DNA of 64,000 nt from Saccharothrix luteola (GCF_020859565.1 NZ_JAJHUO010000034.1:1-64000), one strand, 5' to 3'; counted from the first letter of the stretch, positions 55,016-63,420 are shown. The notes: a model not told the origin generated them from the letters alone. Program-made: numbers and translations.

Positions 55016-55045
55016 GCTATCTTGGAATGATCATTCCAAGATAGC
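55016..55045. promoter_or_regulatory. 30-bp perfect palindromic TetR operator
   Basis: Perfect inverted repeat without spacer, core CTTGGAATGATCATTCCAAG (55021-55040), flanked symmetrically by GCTAT and ATAGC. It is AT-richer than the surroundings and sits immediately upstream of the TetR start, so it probably overlaps the promoter. Reading as the TetR binding site is inference from symmetry and position. Confidence 0.85.
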
Positions 55046-55081
55046 TCCGGCCGGCGCGGGCCGCAACGGCTCGCTTCGGCA

Positions 55082-55660
55082 TCACGACGGTGCCCGGCCC
55101 TTGTGGCGTCGGTAGTAGCGGGCAACGCGGGCGCGGTTGCCGCAGCGCGTCGGCGAGCACCAGCGCCGGCGGGGGTGCGCGGGCAGGAAGACCGCCACGC
55201 AGTCGTCGGCCTCGCACTTCCTGAGGGAGCCGATCGCCGGGTCGGTGAGCAGGTCGGCGGCGGCCTCGGCCAGGCGGGCGGCCAATCGGACGCCGAGTCG
55301 GCCGGTGCGCTTCGGCGTCGCGGTGACGGCGGCGCCGTCCCAGTCGAGTTCGCGCACGGCCGGCGCCGCGCGTTCCGCCTCGGTCAGGCCGCGCAGGGCG
55401 GCCTTCGGCGGCCGGTTCCCGTGCAGCAGCGCTTGGAGGGCGGCGTCGACGTGCTCCCGCACCGCGTGCACCGGGGCCAGGTCGGCCGCTGTCGGCGTCG
55501 CGTCTCCCGCTTCCGCCTGGAGCGCGGGTTCCAGGGCCAGCCACGCGGCCAGCCGCTGCGGGGTGTCGAGCAGGTCGGCGCGGCCGTCCTCGGTCGCCGG
55601 GCGGGTGTTGACGAGGTCGATGGCCAGGTGCTCGCCGGTGAGCGGGCCGGTGTCACTCAT
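55082..55660 (-). CDS. CGNR zinc-finger (ABATE) regulator
   Basis: 192 residues. N-terminal ABATE domain (GEHLAIDLVNTRPATEDGRADLLDTPQRL) and C-terminal CGNR zinc finger with C-x4-C (CEADDC) and C-x4-C (CSPTRCGNR) followed by RARVARYYRRH, the predicted DNA-binding part. Family members are stress-linked transcription factors. Divergent from the alpha/beta hydrolase gene across 85 bp, probably its regulator. Confidence 0.92.
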   Translation of the reverse strand: MSDTGPLTGEHLAIDLVNTRPATEDGRADLLDTPQRLAAWLALEPALQAEAGDATPTAADLAPVHAVREHVDAALQALLHGNRPPKAALRGLTEAERAAPAVRELDWDGAAVTATPKRTGRLGVRLAARLAEAAADLLTDPAIGSLRKCEADDCVAVFLPAHPRRRWCSPTRCGNRARVARYYRRHKGRAPS

Positions 55661-55683
55661 GTCGCTAATGCTACCAACCGCCC

Positions 55684-55713
55684 TTGACCCATTAGGTCAA
55701 CCCCGGCTATACC
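55684..55713 (+). promoter_or_regulatory. Promoter and operator of the alpha/beta hydrolase
   Basis: TTGACC (55684-55689), 18-nt spacer, TATACC (55708-55713), about 30 nt before the start at 55746. The -35 is one arm of a perfect inverted repeat TTGACC-CATTA-GGTCAA (55684-55700), a plausible binding site for the divergent CGNR regulator. Confidence 0.7.
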
Positions 55714-55745
55714 TAACGCATCATCACGCCAAGGAGGCATGTGAC

Positions 55746-56609
55746 ATGCTCGCTCGGGTCGCTCATCGCCACGTCGACGTGAACGGGGTGGAGGTCTTCT
55801 ACCGGGAGTCGCTGCCCGACCGCGCCGACGCGCCGGTCCTCTTGCTGCTGCACGGTTTCCCGTCCGCTTCCCACCAGTTCCGCCGGCTCATCGACGCCCT
55901 CGGCACGCGTTACCGGCTCATCGCGCCCGACTACCCCGGCTTCGGGCACACGCGGGCGCCCGACGGGTTCACCTACTCCTTCGACAGCCTCGCCGAAGTC
56001 GTCGAGGGCTTCGTCGACCGCCTGGGGCTGACCCGCTTCGCGCTGTACCTGTTCGACTTCGGCGCGCCGGTCGGCTTCCGGCTCGCGGTGCGCCGGCCGG
56101 ACCGGATCGCCGGGCTGGTCGTGCAGAACGCCAACGCCTACGCCGAGGGTTTGTCGGGGCCGGCGCGCGACTTCATCGCCGTCACACCGGACTCGCCCGA
56201 CGGCGAGCGGACGATCATGGACCTGCTCACGCTCGACGCGACCCGCGGCCAGTACGAGGGCGGCACGGCCGATCCCGCCCTGGTCGCGCCGGAGGGGTGG
56301 TTGCTCGACCAGCTGTTCCTGGACGTGCCCGGTCGCAAGCAGGCGCAGCTCGCGCTGGCCTACGACTACCACCGCAACGTCGCGGCCTACCCGGACTGGC
56401 AGGCGTGGCTGCGCGAGCACCGCCCGCCGACGTTGGTCGTGTGGGGCGTCAACGACCCGTTCTTCACCGAGGCGGGCGCGCGGGCGTACCTGCGCGACGT
56501 GCCGGACGCCGCGCTCCACCTGCTCGACACGGGCCACTTCGCCCTGGAGGACCGGCTGCCCGAGATCGCCCCGCTGATCACCGACTTCCTCGATCGCACG
56601 ATGGCGTGA
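55746..56609 (+). CDS. Alpha/beta hydrolase with Asp nucleophile (haloalkane dehalogenase/epoxide hydrolase type)
   Basis: 287 residues, ATG with AGGAGG 8 nt upstream. Oxyanion LLLHGFPSASHQF near 35-47, PDYPGFGHTRAPDG, and the nucleophile elbow LFDFGAPVGFRLA, where the position usually taken by Ser is Asp, as in dehalogenases and epoxide hydrolases. Charge-relay residues are in VWGVNDPFF and DTGHFALED. No signal peptide. Substrate unknown. Followed by a short hairpin (56612-56633). Confidence 0.85.
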   Translation: MLARVAHRHVDVNGVEVFYRESLPDRADAPVLLLLHGFPSASHQFRRLIDALGTRYRLIAPDYPGFGHTRAPDGFTYSFDSLAEVVEGFVDRLGLTRFALYLFDFGAPVGFRLAVRRPDRIAGLVVQNANAYAEGLSGPARDFIAVTPDSPDGERTIMDLLTLDATRGQYEGGTADPALVAPEGWLLDQLFLDVPGRKQAQLALAYDYHRNVAAYPDWQAWLREHRPPTLVVWGVNDPFFTEAGARAYLRDVPDAALHLLDTGHFALEDRLPEIAPLITDFLDRTMA

Positions 56610-56611
56610 AA

Positions 56612-56633
56612 CTCGCCGGATTCTCCGGGCGAG
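56612..56633. terminator. Short hairpin after the hydrolase gene
   Basis: CTCGCCGGA pairs with TCCGGGCGAG around a 3-nt loop, one bulged G; 3 nt after the stop. Confidence 0.5.
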
Positions 56634-56671
56634 GGCGTCGAGACGGGGGCCTGCCCGTTCGTCGCAGGGGT

Positions 56672-57202
56672 ATGACGAACACCATGACCGAGCCGACCTC
56701 GACCCACAACCTCGACCGCTACGGGTCCGCGGAGCTGCCGTGGAGCCGTCCGCGCGACGTCCTGGCCGCCGACACGCCGACGGCCGACCTGACGTTCTTC
56801 GTCGCCACCGTGCGGCCCGACGGACGCCCGCACACGGCGGGTGTCGGAGCCATCTGGGTGGACGACGCGCTGTACTTCGTCAGCGGACCGGGCACGCGCA
56901 AGTCGCGCAACCTGGCCGTGAACCCGGCGTGCAGCATCTCGGTGCGCCTGCGCGGCATCGACCTGGTGCTGGAGGGCGAGGCACATCGGGTCACGGACAC
57001 CGAAGTGCTGGACCGGATCGCGGCCGTCTACCGCACAGGCGGCTGGCCGGCCACCGTGGCGGACGACGCGCTCACCGCTCCGTACAGCGCGCCGAGCGCC
57101 GGCCCCGCACCCTGGCACGTCTACCGCCTCACCCTGCACAGCGCCGTCGGCGTGGCCGGTGCGGAACCGCACGGCGCCACCCGCTGGACCTTCGCGCACT
57201 GA
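56672..57202 (+). CDS. Pyridoxamine 5'-phosphate oxidase-fold flavin/F420-binding protein
   Basis: 176 residues; ATG at 56672 or 56684. Split-barrel fold: LTFFVATVRPDGRPHTAGVG, IWVDDALYFVSGPGTRKSRNLAVNPACSI and LVLEGEAHRV, typical of PNPOx-like FMN or F420 binders. Family members reduce or bind many substrates; none can be specified. Independent of neighbours as far as the spacing shows. Confidence 0.87.
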   Translation: MTNTMTEPTSTHNLDRYGSAELPWSRPRDVLAADTPTADLTFFVATVRPDGRPHTAGVGAIWVDDALYFVSGPGTRKSRNLAVNPACSISVRLRGIDLVLEGEAHRVTDTEVLDRIAAVYRTGGWPATVADDALTAPYSAPSAGPAPWHVYRLTLHSAVGVAGAEPHGATRWTFAH

Positions 57203-57283
57203 GCGTTCGCCGGCGTCGCCCGTTCGGGTGTAGCCACGCCGAACGCGCACGGCCGCGGTGAGGGGCACTCCAGACTGCGGGGC

Positions 57284-58486
57284 GTGAGCGGCAACGAGGT
57301 CTCCGGCACCGTGCACGGCCCGGTCGTCCAGGCCGGTGTCGTGCAGGGCGGCGTGCACCTGCACGGGAACGCCGGCCCGCGGCTGGAGCCGATCGCGCTG
57401 TACTACCCGTACATCCACATCCGCGACGACAGGTGGCTCAAGTACGCGGCGCTGTACTGGTGGAAGATGGCCAGGCTGAAGCCGATCGGGTACCCGGCCG
57501 GGGACTCGCCGGAGGCCGCGCCCCTGCTCGACGAGTGGCTGATCGACGTGGCGCCGGACCGGGCGGCGTCACCGGTGAGCGAGTCGTTCCTGCGACTGAC
57601 GGTGGCCAACGCCGCGAGGCTGCGGCAGCGCTACGGGTTGACCGACGGCGATCGACGGTGGTTCTTCGCCCGGCCCGGCGCGCCGCGGAGGTTCCGCATG
57701 GACCCGCGGCTCGGCTACGTGCACGTCAGCAAGATGTCCTACCGCTTGGTGGACGCCATCGTCGACGCCGGCCTGGGGGACGTGGCGCACGACGTCGACG
57801 GCGAGTGGCTCGGTGTGCACGCCGAACTGGCGAGCGTCTACATGTGCGCGATGGCGGAGGAGGTCGCGGCCAAGGAGCACCTGCACCCCGTCACGGATCA
57901 GGTGCTCCCGTACGCGGCCTCGGCGGGGTGGTCCGTCGACCGGCTCGCCGAGGTGTTGCTGGGGGAGCGGCACACCGCGCCGCCCCGTGACCCCGTCGGC
58001 CGGTTCGTGATCGCGGCGTTCGAGGCGGTCGTGCCGGCGAACCTGGACGCGGTGCCGTTCGAGAAGATCATGGAGGTGCGGGAGCGGTACCGGCGTGAGC
58101 TCAACGCCTTCCGCCAGTACGTCACCGAGCAGGTCGAGGGGCTCACGCGGCTCGGGGACATCCGTGACGTCGACGTCTACCGCGCCCACCTCGAGCACGA
58201 GGTGGAGCGGACGGTGCGCGACCGGCTGGACGACCTGCGCGACCGGTTGCTGGAGCTGGGGTTGGAGCCCTCGACCGCGCTGGTGGCGGTGAAGGCGCCG
58301 ATCGACGCAGTGGGTCCGACGTCTCGGTCGCACCCGACGGGGGCGCTCTCCGCACACGTGGTGGAGGCGCCGCGACAACGGCGGGACAGGGTGATCCGCG
58401 AGTCGCCCGTGGGCTACCTGTTCCACGTCGGCGAGGAGTTGTCCACGTCCGAGCTCGCCCACAGGGTGTACCGGGCGATGTCCTGA
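57284..58486 (+). CDS. DUF6236-like protein with N-terminal VVQAG motif
   Basis: 400 residues, GTG-type start. Residues 1-28 form the Gly/Val pattern NEVSGTVHGPVVQAGVVQGG followed by VHLHG, a leader I associate with actinobacterial signalling and conflict-system proteins. The body resembles DUF6236: LYYPYIHIRDDRWLKYAALYWWKMARLKP, then helical segments and a coiled region (ERYRRELNAFRQYVTEQVEG, 268-330). No catalytic motif seen, no membrane segment. Isolated gene. Function unknown. Confidence 0.6.
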   Translation: MSGNEVSGTVHGPVVQAGVVQGGVHLHGNAGPRLEPIALYYPYIHIRDDRWLKYAALYWWKMARLKPIGYPAGDSPEAAPLLDEWLIDVAPDRAASPVSESFLRLTVANAARLRQRYGLTDGDRRWFFARPGAPRRFRMDPRLGYVHVSKMSYRLVDAIVDAGLGDVAHDVDGEWLGVHAELASVYMCAMAEEVAAKEHLHPVTDQVLPYAASAGWSVDRLAEVLLGERHTAPPRDPVGRFVIAAFEAVVPANLDAVPFEKIMEVRERYRRELNAFRQYVTEQVEGLTRLGDIRDVDVYRAHLEHEVERTVRDRLDDLRDRLLELGLEPSTALVAVKAPIDAVGPTSRSHPTGALSAHVVEAPRQRRDRVIRESPVGYLFHVGEELSTSELAHRVYRAMS

Positions 58487-58630
58487 CCCTGCCGGATCCG
58501 GGTCGTGAGGTTCGACGGCCCGACGCCGATCCCCCAGCGGGGCGGTTGACCGTCGCGCTGACGGGTTGCCCGCCGTCGCCGAACGGTGACGTAACCTGTG
58601 TCACTTTGACCACCGCGAGGTCGGACCGGC

Positions 58631-58745
58631 ATCCTGGTGGCAGAGGGGAGTACCCACTCTGCCCGTGATCGTCATTACGGCCGCTCCGCAGCGGTCCGGT
58701 CACGGCGCCGCCGCGGTCGGCGGTCGGGGAGACCTCTGGTTCGGG
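58631..58745 (+). promoter_or_regulatory. yybP-ykoY (Mn2+) riboswitch
   Basis: Closing helix P1 CAGAGG (58641-58646) with CCTCTG (58733-58738). The conserved strands of the class are in place: GGGGAGTA right after P1 (58645-58652), GTCATTACGG (58671-58680) and GAGACC just before the 3' side of P1 (58729-58734), with GC-rich hairpins between. Members bind Mn2+ and usually switch on exporters such as MntP or TerC proteins. Here the next start codon, 22 nt after the element, belongs to a small lipoprotein. Assignment is by motif and architecture; a covariance-model score was not available. Confidence 0.8.
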
Positions 58746-58767
58746 ATCTGAGCCGGAGGAGAACGCC

Positions 58768-59160
58768 ATGCGCGCCACTGCCCGTCTAGCCGCCGCCGTC
58801 ACCACGATCGCCGCCGTCACCGCGCTGACCGCCTGCGGCACGCTCCAGGAAGCCTCGCAGGCAGCCGGGGCCGTCGCCGACACCGCGTCCACGGTCCAGG
58901 TGTGCACGGAGGCGTTGGCGCAGGCCACCACCGCCTTCGACACCACCAGCCCGGAGCAGGCCGTCGAGCAGGCGCACTCCGCGGCGGACAACCTGAGCGC
59001 GTTGGCCGCGAACGCCGCCGACACGACGGTCAACGAGGCCATCACCGCCATGGCCACGACGCTGCGCGCGGTGACGCTGGACGACCTGATCCTCCAGCCG
59101 GCCGCGTGGCTGGAGGACAAGGCCACCAAGGTCGCCGACCTCACCGCCGCGTGCACGTGA
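58768..59160 (+). CDS. Small lipoprotein (spanin2-like family)
   Basis: 130 residues; ATG with GGAGGA 7 nt upstream. Signal peptide ending in the lipobox LTAC (Cys about residue 22), so anchored to the outer face of the membrane. The mature part is Ala/Thr-rich, helical, with heptad-like spacing and two Cys (VQVCTEAL and the C-terminal AACT). Similar proteins are labelled bacteriophage spanin2 family, but they are widespread in actinomycete chromosomes and not phage evidence. Its position behind an Mn2+ riboswitch suggests metal-dependent expression; no metal ligands are obvious. Confidence 0.72.
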   Translation: MRATARLAAAVTTIAAVTALTACGTLQEASQAAGAVADTASTVQVCTEALAQATTAFDTTSPEQAVEQAHSAADNLSALAANAADTTVNEAITAMATTLRAVTLDDLILQPAAWLEDKATKVADLTAACT

Positions 59161-59197
59161 CCGCGCGGGAGCACGGGGGCGGGTCCGGGGGCCGGCA

Positions 59198-59797
59198 GTG
59201 GTGAGCTGCCGGTTCCGCGTCCTGGGTGACTCGCTGGCCGCCGGCGTCGGGTGCAGCCGGCCCGAGGAGACGTTGGGCGAGCGGTTGGCGGCGGTGCTCC
59301 GCTCGGCGGGGCACCGCGTCGACCTCGGCGTGCACGCGGTGTCCGGCGCGCGGTCCTCCGGGCTGGACGCGCAGGTGCGCGCGGCGGTGCGGACCGGGGT
59401 CGACGTCGCGCTGGTCGTGATCGGGGCGAACGACCTCACGTCGTTCACGCCCCCGGCGGTGGGCGCGGGGTTGCTGCACGACGCCGTGCTCGGCCTGCGC
59501 CGCGCGGGCGGGCAGGTGGTGGTGGCGACGGCGCCGGACCTCGGTGTCGTCTCGCACGTGCCGCCCGCCTACCGGGCTTTCGTGTCGCAGGCCAGCAGTC
59601 TGTACGCACGCGTGCAGGCCGACGCGGTGGTCCGCGCCGGCGGTGTGGTGGCGGCGGCCGGGCCCGACCTCTTCGACCGGTTCGCCACCGACCCGACCCT
59701 GTTCTCCGCGGACCGCTTCCACCCCTCGCCCGCCGGTTACGCGCTCATCGCCGACGCGCTCGCGCCGTCCGTGCTGGCGGCGGCGGGCAAGAAGTGA
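59198..59797 (+). CDS. SGNH/GDSL-family hydrolase
   Basis: 199 residues, GTG start 37 nt after the lipoprotein gene. Block I LGDSLAAGVG with the nucleophilic Ser, block III VVIGANDLTSF (G-x-N-D), and block V DRFHPSPAGYAL with the Asp/His pair. Esterase or acyl-hydrolase activity expected. No signal peptide, so cytoplasmic unless cut differently. May be co-transcribed with the lipoprotein and thus under the same riboswitch. Confidence 0.9.
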   Translation: MVSCRFRVLGDSLAAGVGCSRPEETLGERLAAVLRSAGHRVDLGVHAVSGARSSGLDAQVRAAVRTGVDVALVVIGANDLTSFTPPAVGAGLLHDAVLGLRRAGGQVVVATAPDLGVVSHVPPAYRAFVSQASSLYARVQADAVVRAGGVVAAAGPDLFDRFATDPTLFSADRFHPSPAGYALIADALAPSVLAAAGKK

Positions 59798-60101
59798 GGG
59801 AGATGTGAAGGATCCGATCCGATCGTTGACACTTCTTCGGGGGCGTGGATAGCGTCGTTTTCGCTGCCGAGGGGGCGGTGCGATGGGGCCGGTGACGTGA
59901 TTCCGATTTGGTGCTCCTGCTGATTCCCTCAGTGTTCGGTGTGGTGCTGTCCGATATTTCGGGCAACCGATTTTCGAATGCTTTCCGGGGTCGGAAAAGG
60001 TGAAGTCGATCGGGTTGCCGGCGTCCGTCGTCCCGCCGGCGGGAGCGAAGTCGTGCCCGGACAGCGGGTGGCGGACCGAACGATCCCGGGGGAGACGGAC
60101 G
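59798..60101 (+). other. 304-bp intergenic region with a candidate promoter
   Basis: TTGACA (59826-59831), 18-nt spacer and TAGCGT (59850-59855) form a good promoter pointing to the gene at 60102, giving a leader of about 240 nt. I looked for a c-di-AMP (ydaO) or other riboswitch in that leader and found no convincing consensus. Confidence 0.55.
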
Positions 60102-62399
60102 ATGGCTGATCCGAAGGTGCTCGAAGCCCAACGCTGGGTGAACTCCACCTACGGCTCGGTGCCCGGCTACGAGCGCTGCGCGGAAACCGGCGTGACCGGC
60201 TGGGCGGTCATGTTCTCCCTGACCCGCGCGCTCCAGCACGAACTCGGCATCACGGCCCTTTCCGACGCGTTCGGCCCGACCACGTTGGCCAAACTCGCCG
60301 AGCGGGGCAACGTCGGCCCCGATTATCCCTATGCGAACATCGTGCGAATCGCGAAGTACGGTCTGTTCTGCAAGGGCTATTCGGCGGGCGACACGTCGAA
60401 CGGCGTCTTCGACAACGACCTGTACGAGGCGGTGCGCGACCTCAAGAGCAACATCGGGTTCACCTCCGACGGCCACATCTCGCCGAAGATCTTCAAGGCG
60501 ATCCTCAACATGGACGCCTACGTGCTGCTGTCCGGTGGTCGGGTCGCGGTGCGGGAGGTCCAGCGCTGGCTCAACGCCACCTACCTCACCAAGTCGACGT
60601 TCTTCGTCATCCCGTGCGACGGCCACTACACGCGGGACGTGCAGGTCGCCCTGATGCGGGCCATCCAGTACCAGATCGGCATCCCGGAGGACCAGGCCAC
60701 CGGCCACTTCGGACCGGGCACCCAGAACGGCCTGCGCAACAACACCGCGCGGCCCGGTTCACCGGCGGCCTGGGTGCGGCTGTTCAGCGCCGCCTGCGTG
60801 TTCAACGGCGGTGTGGGCGGTGTGTTCGCCGCGTTCACCTCCGCCTGGGACGCGGCGCTGAGCGACTTCGTGACCAGGTTCCAGGACTTCTCCGTCCTCA
60901 CCCGCACCGGTATCGGCGACTACGCCACGTGGGCGCAGCTGCTGGTGTCGACCGGCGACCCGGACCGGCCCGCCGCCGCGAGCGACACCCGGTTCCACAT
61001 CAGCGTCGCCCGCGCGCGGGCGCTGAAGGCGGCGGGCTACGAGGTGGTCGGCCGCTACCTTGACGAAGACCCGTGGAGCACGCTGGACAAGGAGATCCAG
61101 CCCGGCGAGCTCGACGCCATCTTCGCCGGCGGCCTGCGCGTGTTCCCCATCTCGCAGTACGCCGCCGACACGGTCGACGACTTCACCTGGTCCAACGGCT
61201 ACGACCACGCGCTGCGCGCGCACGACCGGGCCGTCGGCTACGGCTTCAACCGGGGCACGGTGATCTACTTCGCGGTCGACTACGACGCCACGGGCGAGCA
61301 GATCGCGAGCCACGTCATCCCCTACTTCCAGGGCATCCAGGCCGGTCTGGGCACGCGCGGCAAGCGGTACGTCGCCGGTGTCTACGGTTCGCGCAACGTG
61401 TGCGCGCAGGTCAGCGACCAGGCGTTCGCGCGGTACTCGTTCGTCTCCGGCATGTCGTGGGGCTTCTCCGGCAACCTGGGCTTCCCGCTGCCCGCGAACT
61501 GGTCGTTCAACCAGATCAAGGAGTTCGACTTCGACGCGGGCGGCGACGTCTTCGCGCTCGACCGCGACGTCCGCCGGGGCAACGACCCGGGCGTCGGCCG
61601 GGAGAACGTCGGCGGCAGCGATTCACCCGTGGACGCCTACCTGCGGTACATCGACGGCCTCTACGCGACCGCGGTGGCCTACGGCGGCGACGCGAACCGG
61701 CGCGTCATGGAGTACCTGCGCCACCCCACGTACAACGGCGCCTGGTCCGGCTGGCAGACCTTGATCGGCGACGTCGACCAGGCGTGGATCGACCACGCGC
61801 GGACGCACGCCCCGGCCCGGGTCGAGTCCTATGTAGACCCATCGCTCGGCATCACGGTCGATGTCGACCACTTCGGCGCCACCGCCAACGCGGTGTACCT
61901 CAAGGGGAACGGCGGGCGCGGCGACTTCGGCGGCTGGGCGGGCGACCTGGCCACGTTCTACGGCGAGTGGCGCTCGCACGGCGAGGAGTACGCCTCGGGG
62001 TACGCGTTCTGCGCCGACCGCCTCGCCAAGATCAACGTGCTGTCGTCGTTCCCGCTCAACGACCTCGTCGAGGACGTCGACGGCTACCTGATCGGCAGCG
62101 CGCTGCGCAACGGCGCCCGGATCGACCAGGCGATCCGGGCCCACCTGACCGACGGTCACCGGACCAGGTTCCGGCAGTTCTACGCCAACCGCCACGGGGG
62201 CACGGTGGCGGGCGTCCGCGACGCCGCCTGGAACGCGCTGGGCGGCAGCACGGCCGACGCGCAGCTCGCCGCGCTCACCGAAGCGGCGATCCGCCGGACC
62301 GGCGGCGTCTGCCTGCTGCCCGCGCAGCTGCCCGCGGCCAAGCTGGAGCCGTTCCTGCAAGGCTATGCGGAGGCGATCGAGAGGTTGTCGCGCAGCTGA
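60102..62399 (+). CDS. DUF1906 (glycoside-hydrolase-like) protein with N-terminal repeats
   Basis: 765 residues; ATG 60102 with GGGGGAGA 6 nt upstream. Two N-terminal peptidoglycan-binding-like helical repeats (EAQRWVNSTYGSVPGY from 8 and REVQRWLNATY near 151) recall modules that sit on cell-wall hydrolases. Residues 325-510 are the DUF1906/Rv2525c-like TIM-barrel: GYEVVGRYLDEDP, GLRVFPISQYAAD, RGTVIYFAVDYDA and WSFNQIKEFDFDAGGDVFALDRD, related to lysozyme-like GH25. The last 250 residues are unrecognised. No signal peptide is visible, unusual for this family; export by another route or an internal role is possible. Confidence 0.78.
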   Translation: MADPKVLEAQRWVNSTYGSVPGYERCAETGVTGWAVMFSLTRALQHELGITALSDAFGPTTLAKLAERGNVGPDYPYANIVRIAKYGLFCKGYSAGDTSNGVFDNDLYEAVRDLKSNIGFTSDGHISPKIFKAILNMDAYVLLSGGRVAVREVQRWLNATYLTKSTFFVIPCDGHYTRDVQVALMRAIQYQIGIPEDQATGHFGPGTQNGLRNNTARPGSPAAWVRLFSAACVFNGGVGGVFAAFTSAWDAALSDFVTRFQDFSVLTRTGIGDYATWAQLLVSTGDPDRPAAASDTRFHISVARARALKAAGYEVVGRYLDEDPWSTLDKEIQPGELDAIFAGGLRVFPISQYAADTVDDFTWSNGYDHALRAHDRAVGYGFNRGTVIYFAVDYDATGEQIASHVIPYFQGIQAGLGTRGKRYVAGVYGSRNVCAQVSDQAFARYSFVSGMSWGFSGNLGFPLPANWSFNQIKEFDFDAGGDVFALDRDVRRGNDPGVGRENVGGSDSPVDAYLRYIDGLYATAVAYGGDANRRVMEYLRHPTYNGAWSGWQTLIGDVDQAWIDHARTHAPARVESYVDPSLGITVDVDHFGATANAVYLKGNGGRGDFGGWAGDLATFYGEWRSHGEEYASGYAFCADRLAKINVLSSFPLNDLVEDVDGYLIGSALRNGARIDQAIRAHLTDGHRTRFRQFYANRHGGTVAGVRDAAWNALGGSTADAQLAALTEAAIRRTGGVCLLPAQLPAAKLEPFLQGYAEAIERLSRS

Positions 62400-62433
62400 C
62401 GGCACGCCCCGCGCGGCGTGCGGGGAGGGATCC

Positions 62434-62763
62434 GTGGGAGTACCGGGAACGGCGCGGCGCTGGGCGGTCGCCGCGTCGTGCGCGCCGCTCGCGGCGTTCC
62501 TGGTGTACGCCTGGGGTGCGATCCACCTGTACACGCCGGACGTCCGGGAGACGTGCGACCTGGAGCACGGCGGGTGGGACCCGGCCCACGGGCAGGTGAC
62601 CTACTTCCCGCTGTCCCGCAGGTGCAACGCCTACCAGGACCTGGTGCCCGCCTACGTCAACCCGACGGTGGTCGTGCTGCTCGTCGCGGCTGCGCTGTTC
62701 GCGTGCCTGGCCGTCGCCGCCCGCCGAAACCCCCGATCCCGCAGATTCCCCGAGGAGCAGTGA
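62434..62763 (+). CDS. Small membrane protein
   Basis: 109 residues from the GTG at 62434 (GGGGAGGGA 3 nt upstream). Two hydrophobic helices (AVAASCAPLAAFLVYAWGAI and PTVVVLLVAAALFACLAVAA) flank an outside loop with two Cys (ETCDLEHGG and SRRCNAYQD). Family unknown. Six bases before the next start, so probably one operon with it. Confidence 0.68.
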   Translation: MGVPGTARRWAVAASCAPLAAFLVYAWGAIHLYTPDVRETCDLEHGGWDPAHGQVTYFPLSRRCNAYQDLVPAYVNPTVVVLLVAAALFACLAVAARRNPRSRRFPEEQ

Positions 62764-62769
62764 GCCACC

Positions 62770-63420
62770 ATGAACGAACCCGACGTGAACCGGCTCGGGC
62801 GTCGCCGGTTCCTCGCCGTCACCGGCAGCCTCGCGGTCGCCGCTTCGGTCGGCCTGGCCGTGCCGCCCGCGGCCTCCGCCGCCCCGCCCGCCAACCCCTT
62901 TGCCCGCCCGGACGACCTCGCCACGTACCCGGTCGAGGGCTCCAACGCGTCCGTGACGCTGCTGTCCGGGCCGTCCGCCGTCGTGCTGCTGCACGTCGCC
63001 CGGCGGTTCCACTACGAGGTGGGCACGCTGGGGGCCGACGACATCACCGGCTACGCCGAACCGCCGGCCGGCACGCCGTTCGCCGCGGACTACCGCTCCG
63101 GGACCGCCATCGCCATCCGGCCCGCGAGCTACCCGGCAGGTGCGACCGGCGGCTTGTTCCCGCACGAGGTGGCGATCGTCCGGGACGTCCTCGCCGAGTG
63201 CGAGGGCGTGGTCCGCTGGGGCGGTGATTCGCGGAAGACCCCGAAGGAGGGCCACTTCCGGGTCGACGTGAAGCCCGACGACCCGGCGCTGGCCCGGGTC
63301 GCGGGGAAGATCGGCGGCTGGACGGCCGCACCCGACCGCGGCGCGCCCGCCGACCCCTTCACGCCGGGACGTCGTCAGGCGGCGGAGCGGTTGGCGGAAC
63401 GGCAGATCGCCACGGGCTGA
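62770..63420 (+). CDS. Tat-exported protein, possible M15-like peptidase
   Basis: 216 residues. Twin-arginine signal GRRRFLAVTGSLAVAASVGLA with an AxA site near residue 38. The C-terminal half has VVRWGGDSRKTP followed by GHFRVDVKP, reminiscent of the W-G-G-D and H-F elements of M15 D-Ala-D-Ala peptidases, but the metal-binding set is not complete by eye. Exported folded protein; enzymatic role tentative. Confidence 0.6.
   Translation: MNEPDVNRLGRRRFLAVTGSLAVAASVGLAVPPAASAAPPANPFARPDDLATYPVEGSNASVTLLSGPSAVVLLHVARRFHYEVGTLGADDITGYAEPPAGTPFAADYRSGTAIAIRPASYPAGATGGLFPHEVAIVRDVLAECEGVVRWGGDSRKTPKEGHFRVDVKPDDPALARVAGKIGGWTAAPDRGAPADPFTPGRRQAAERLAERQIATG

Noticed and set aside
58768..59160. Spanin2-like lipoprotein as evidence of a prophage
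   Set aside because: No other phage genes, att sites or integrase nearby, and such lipoproteins are common on actinomycete chromosomes.
59860..60101. Possible c-di-AMP (ydaO) riboswitch before the cell-wall-type gene
   Set aside because: The leader lacks the conserved strands of that class; only a promoter could be supported.
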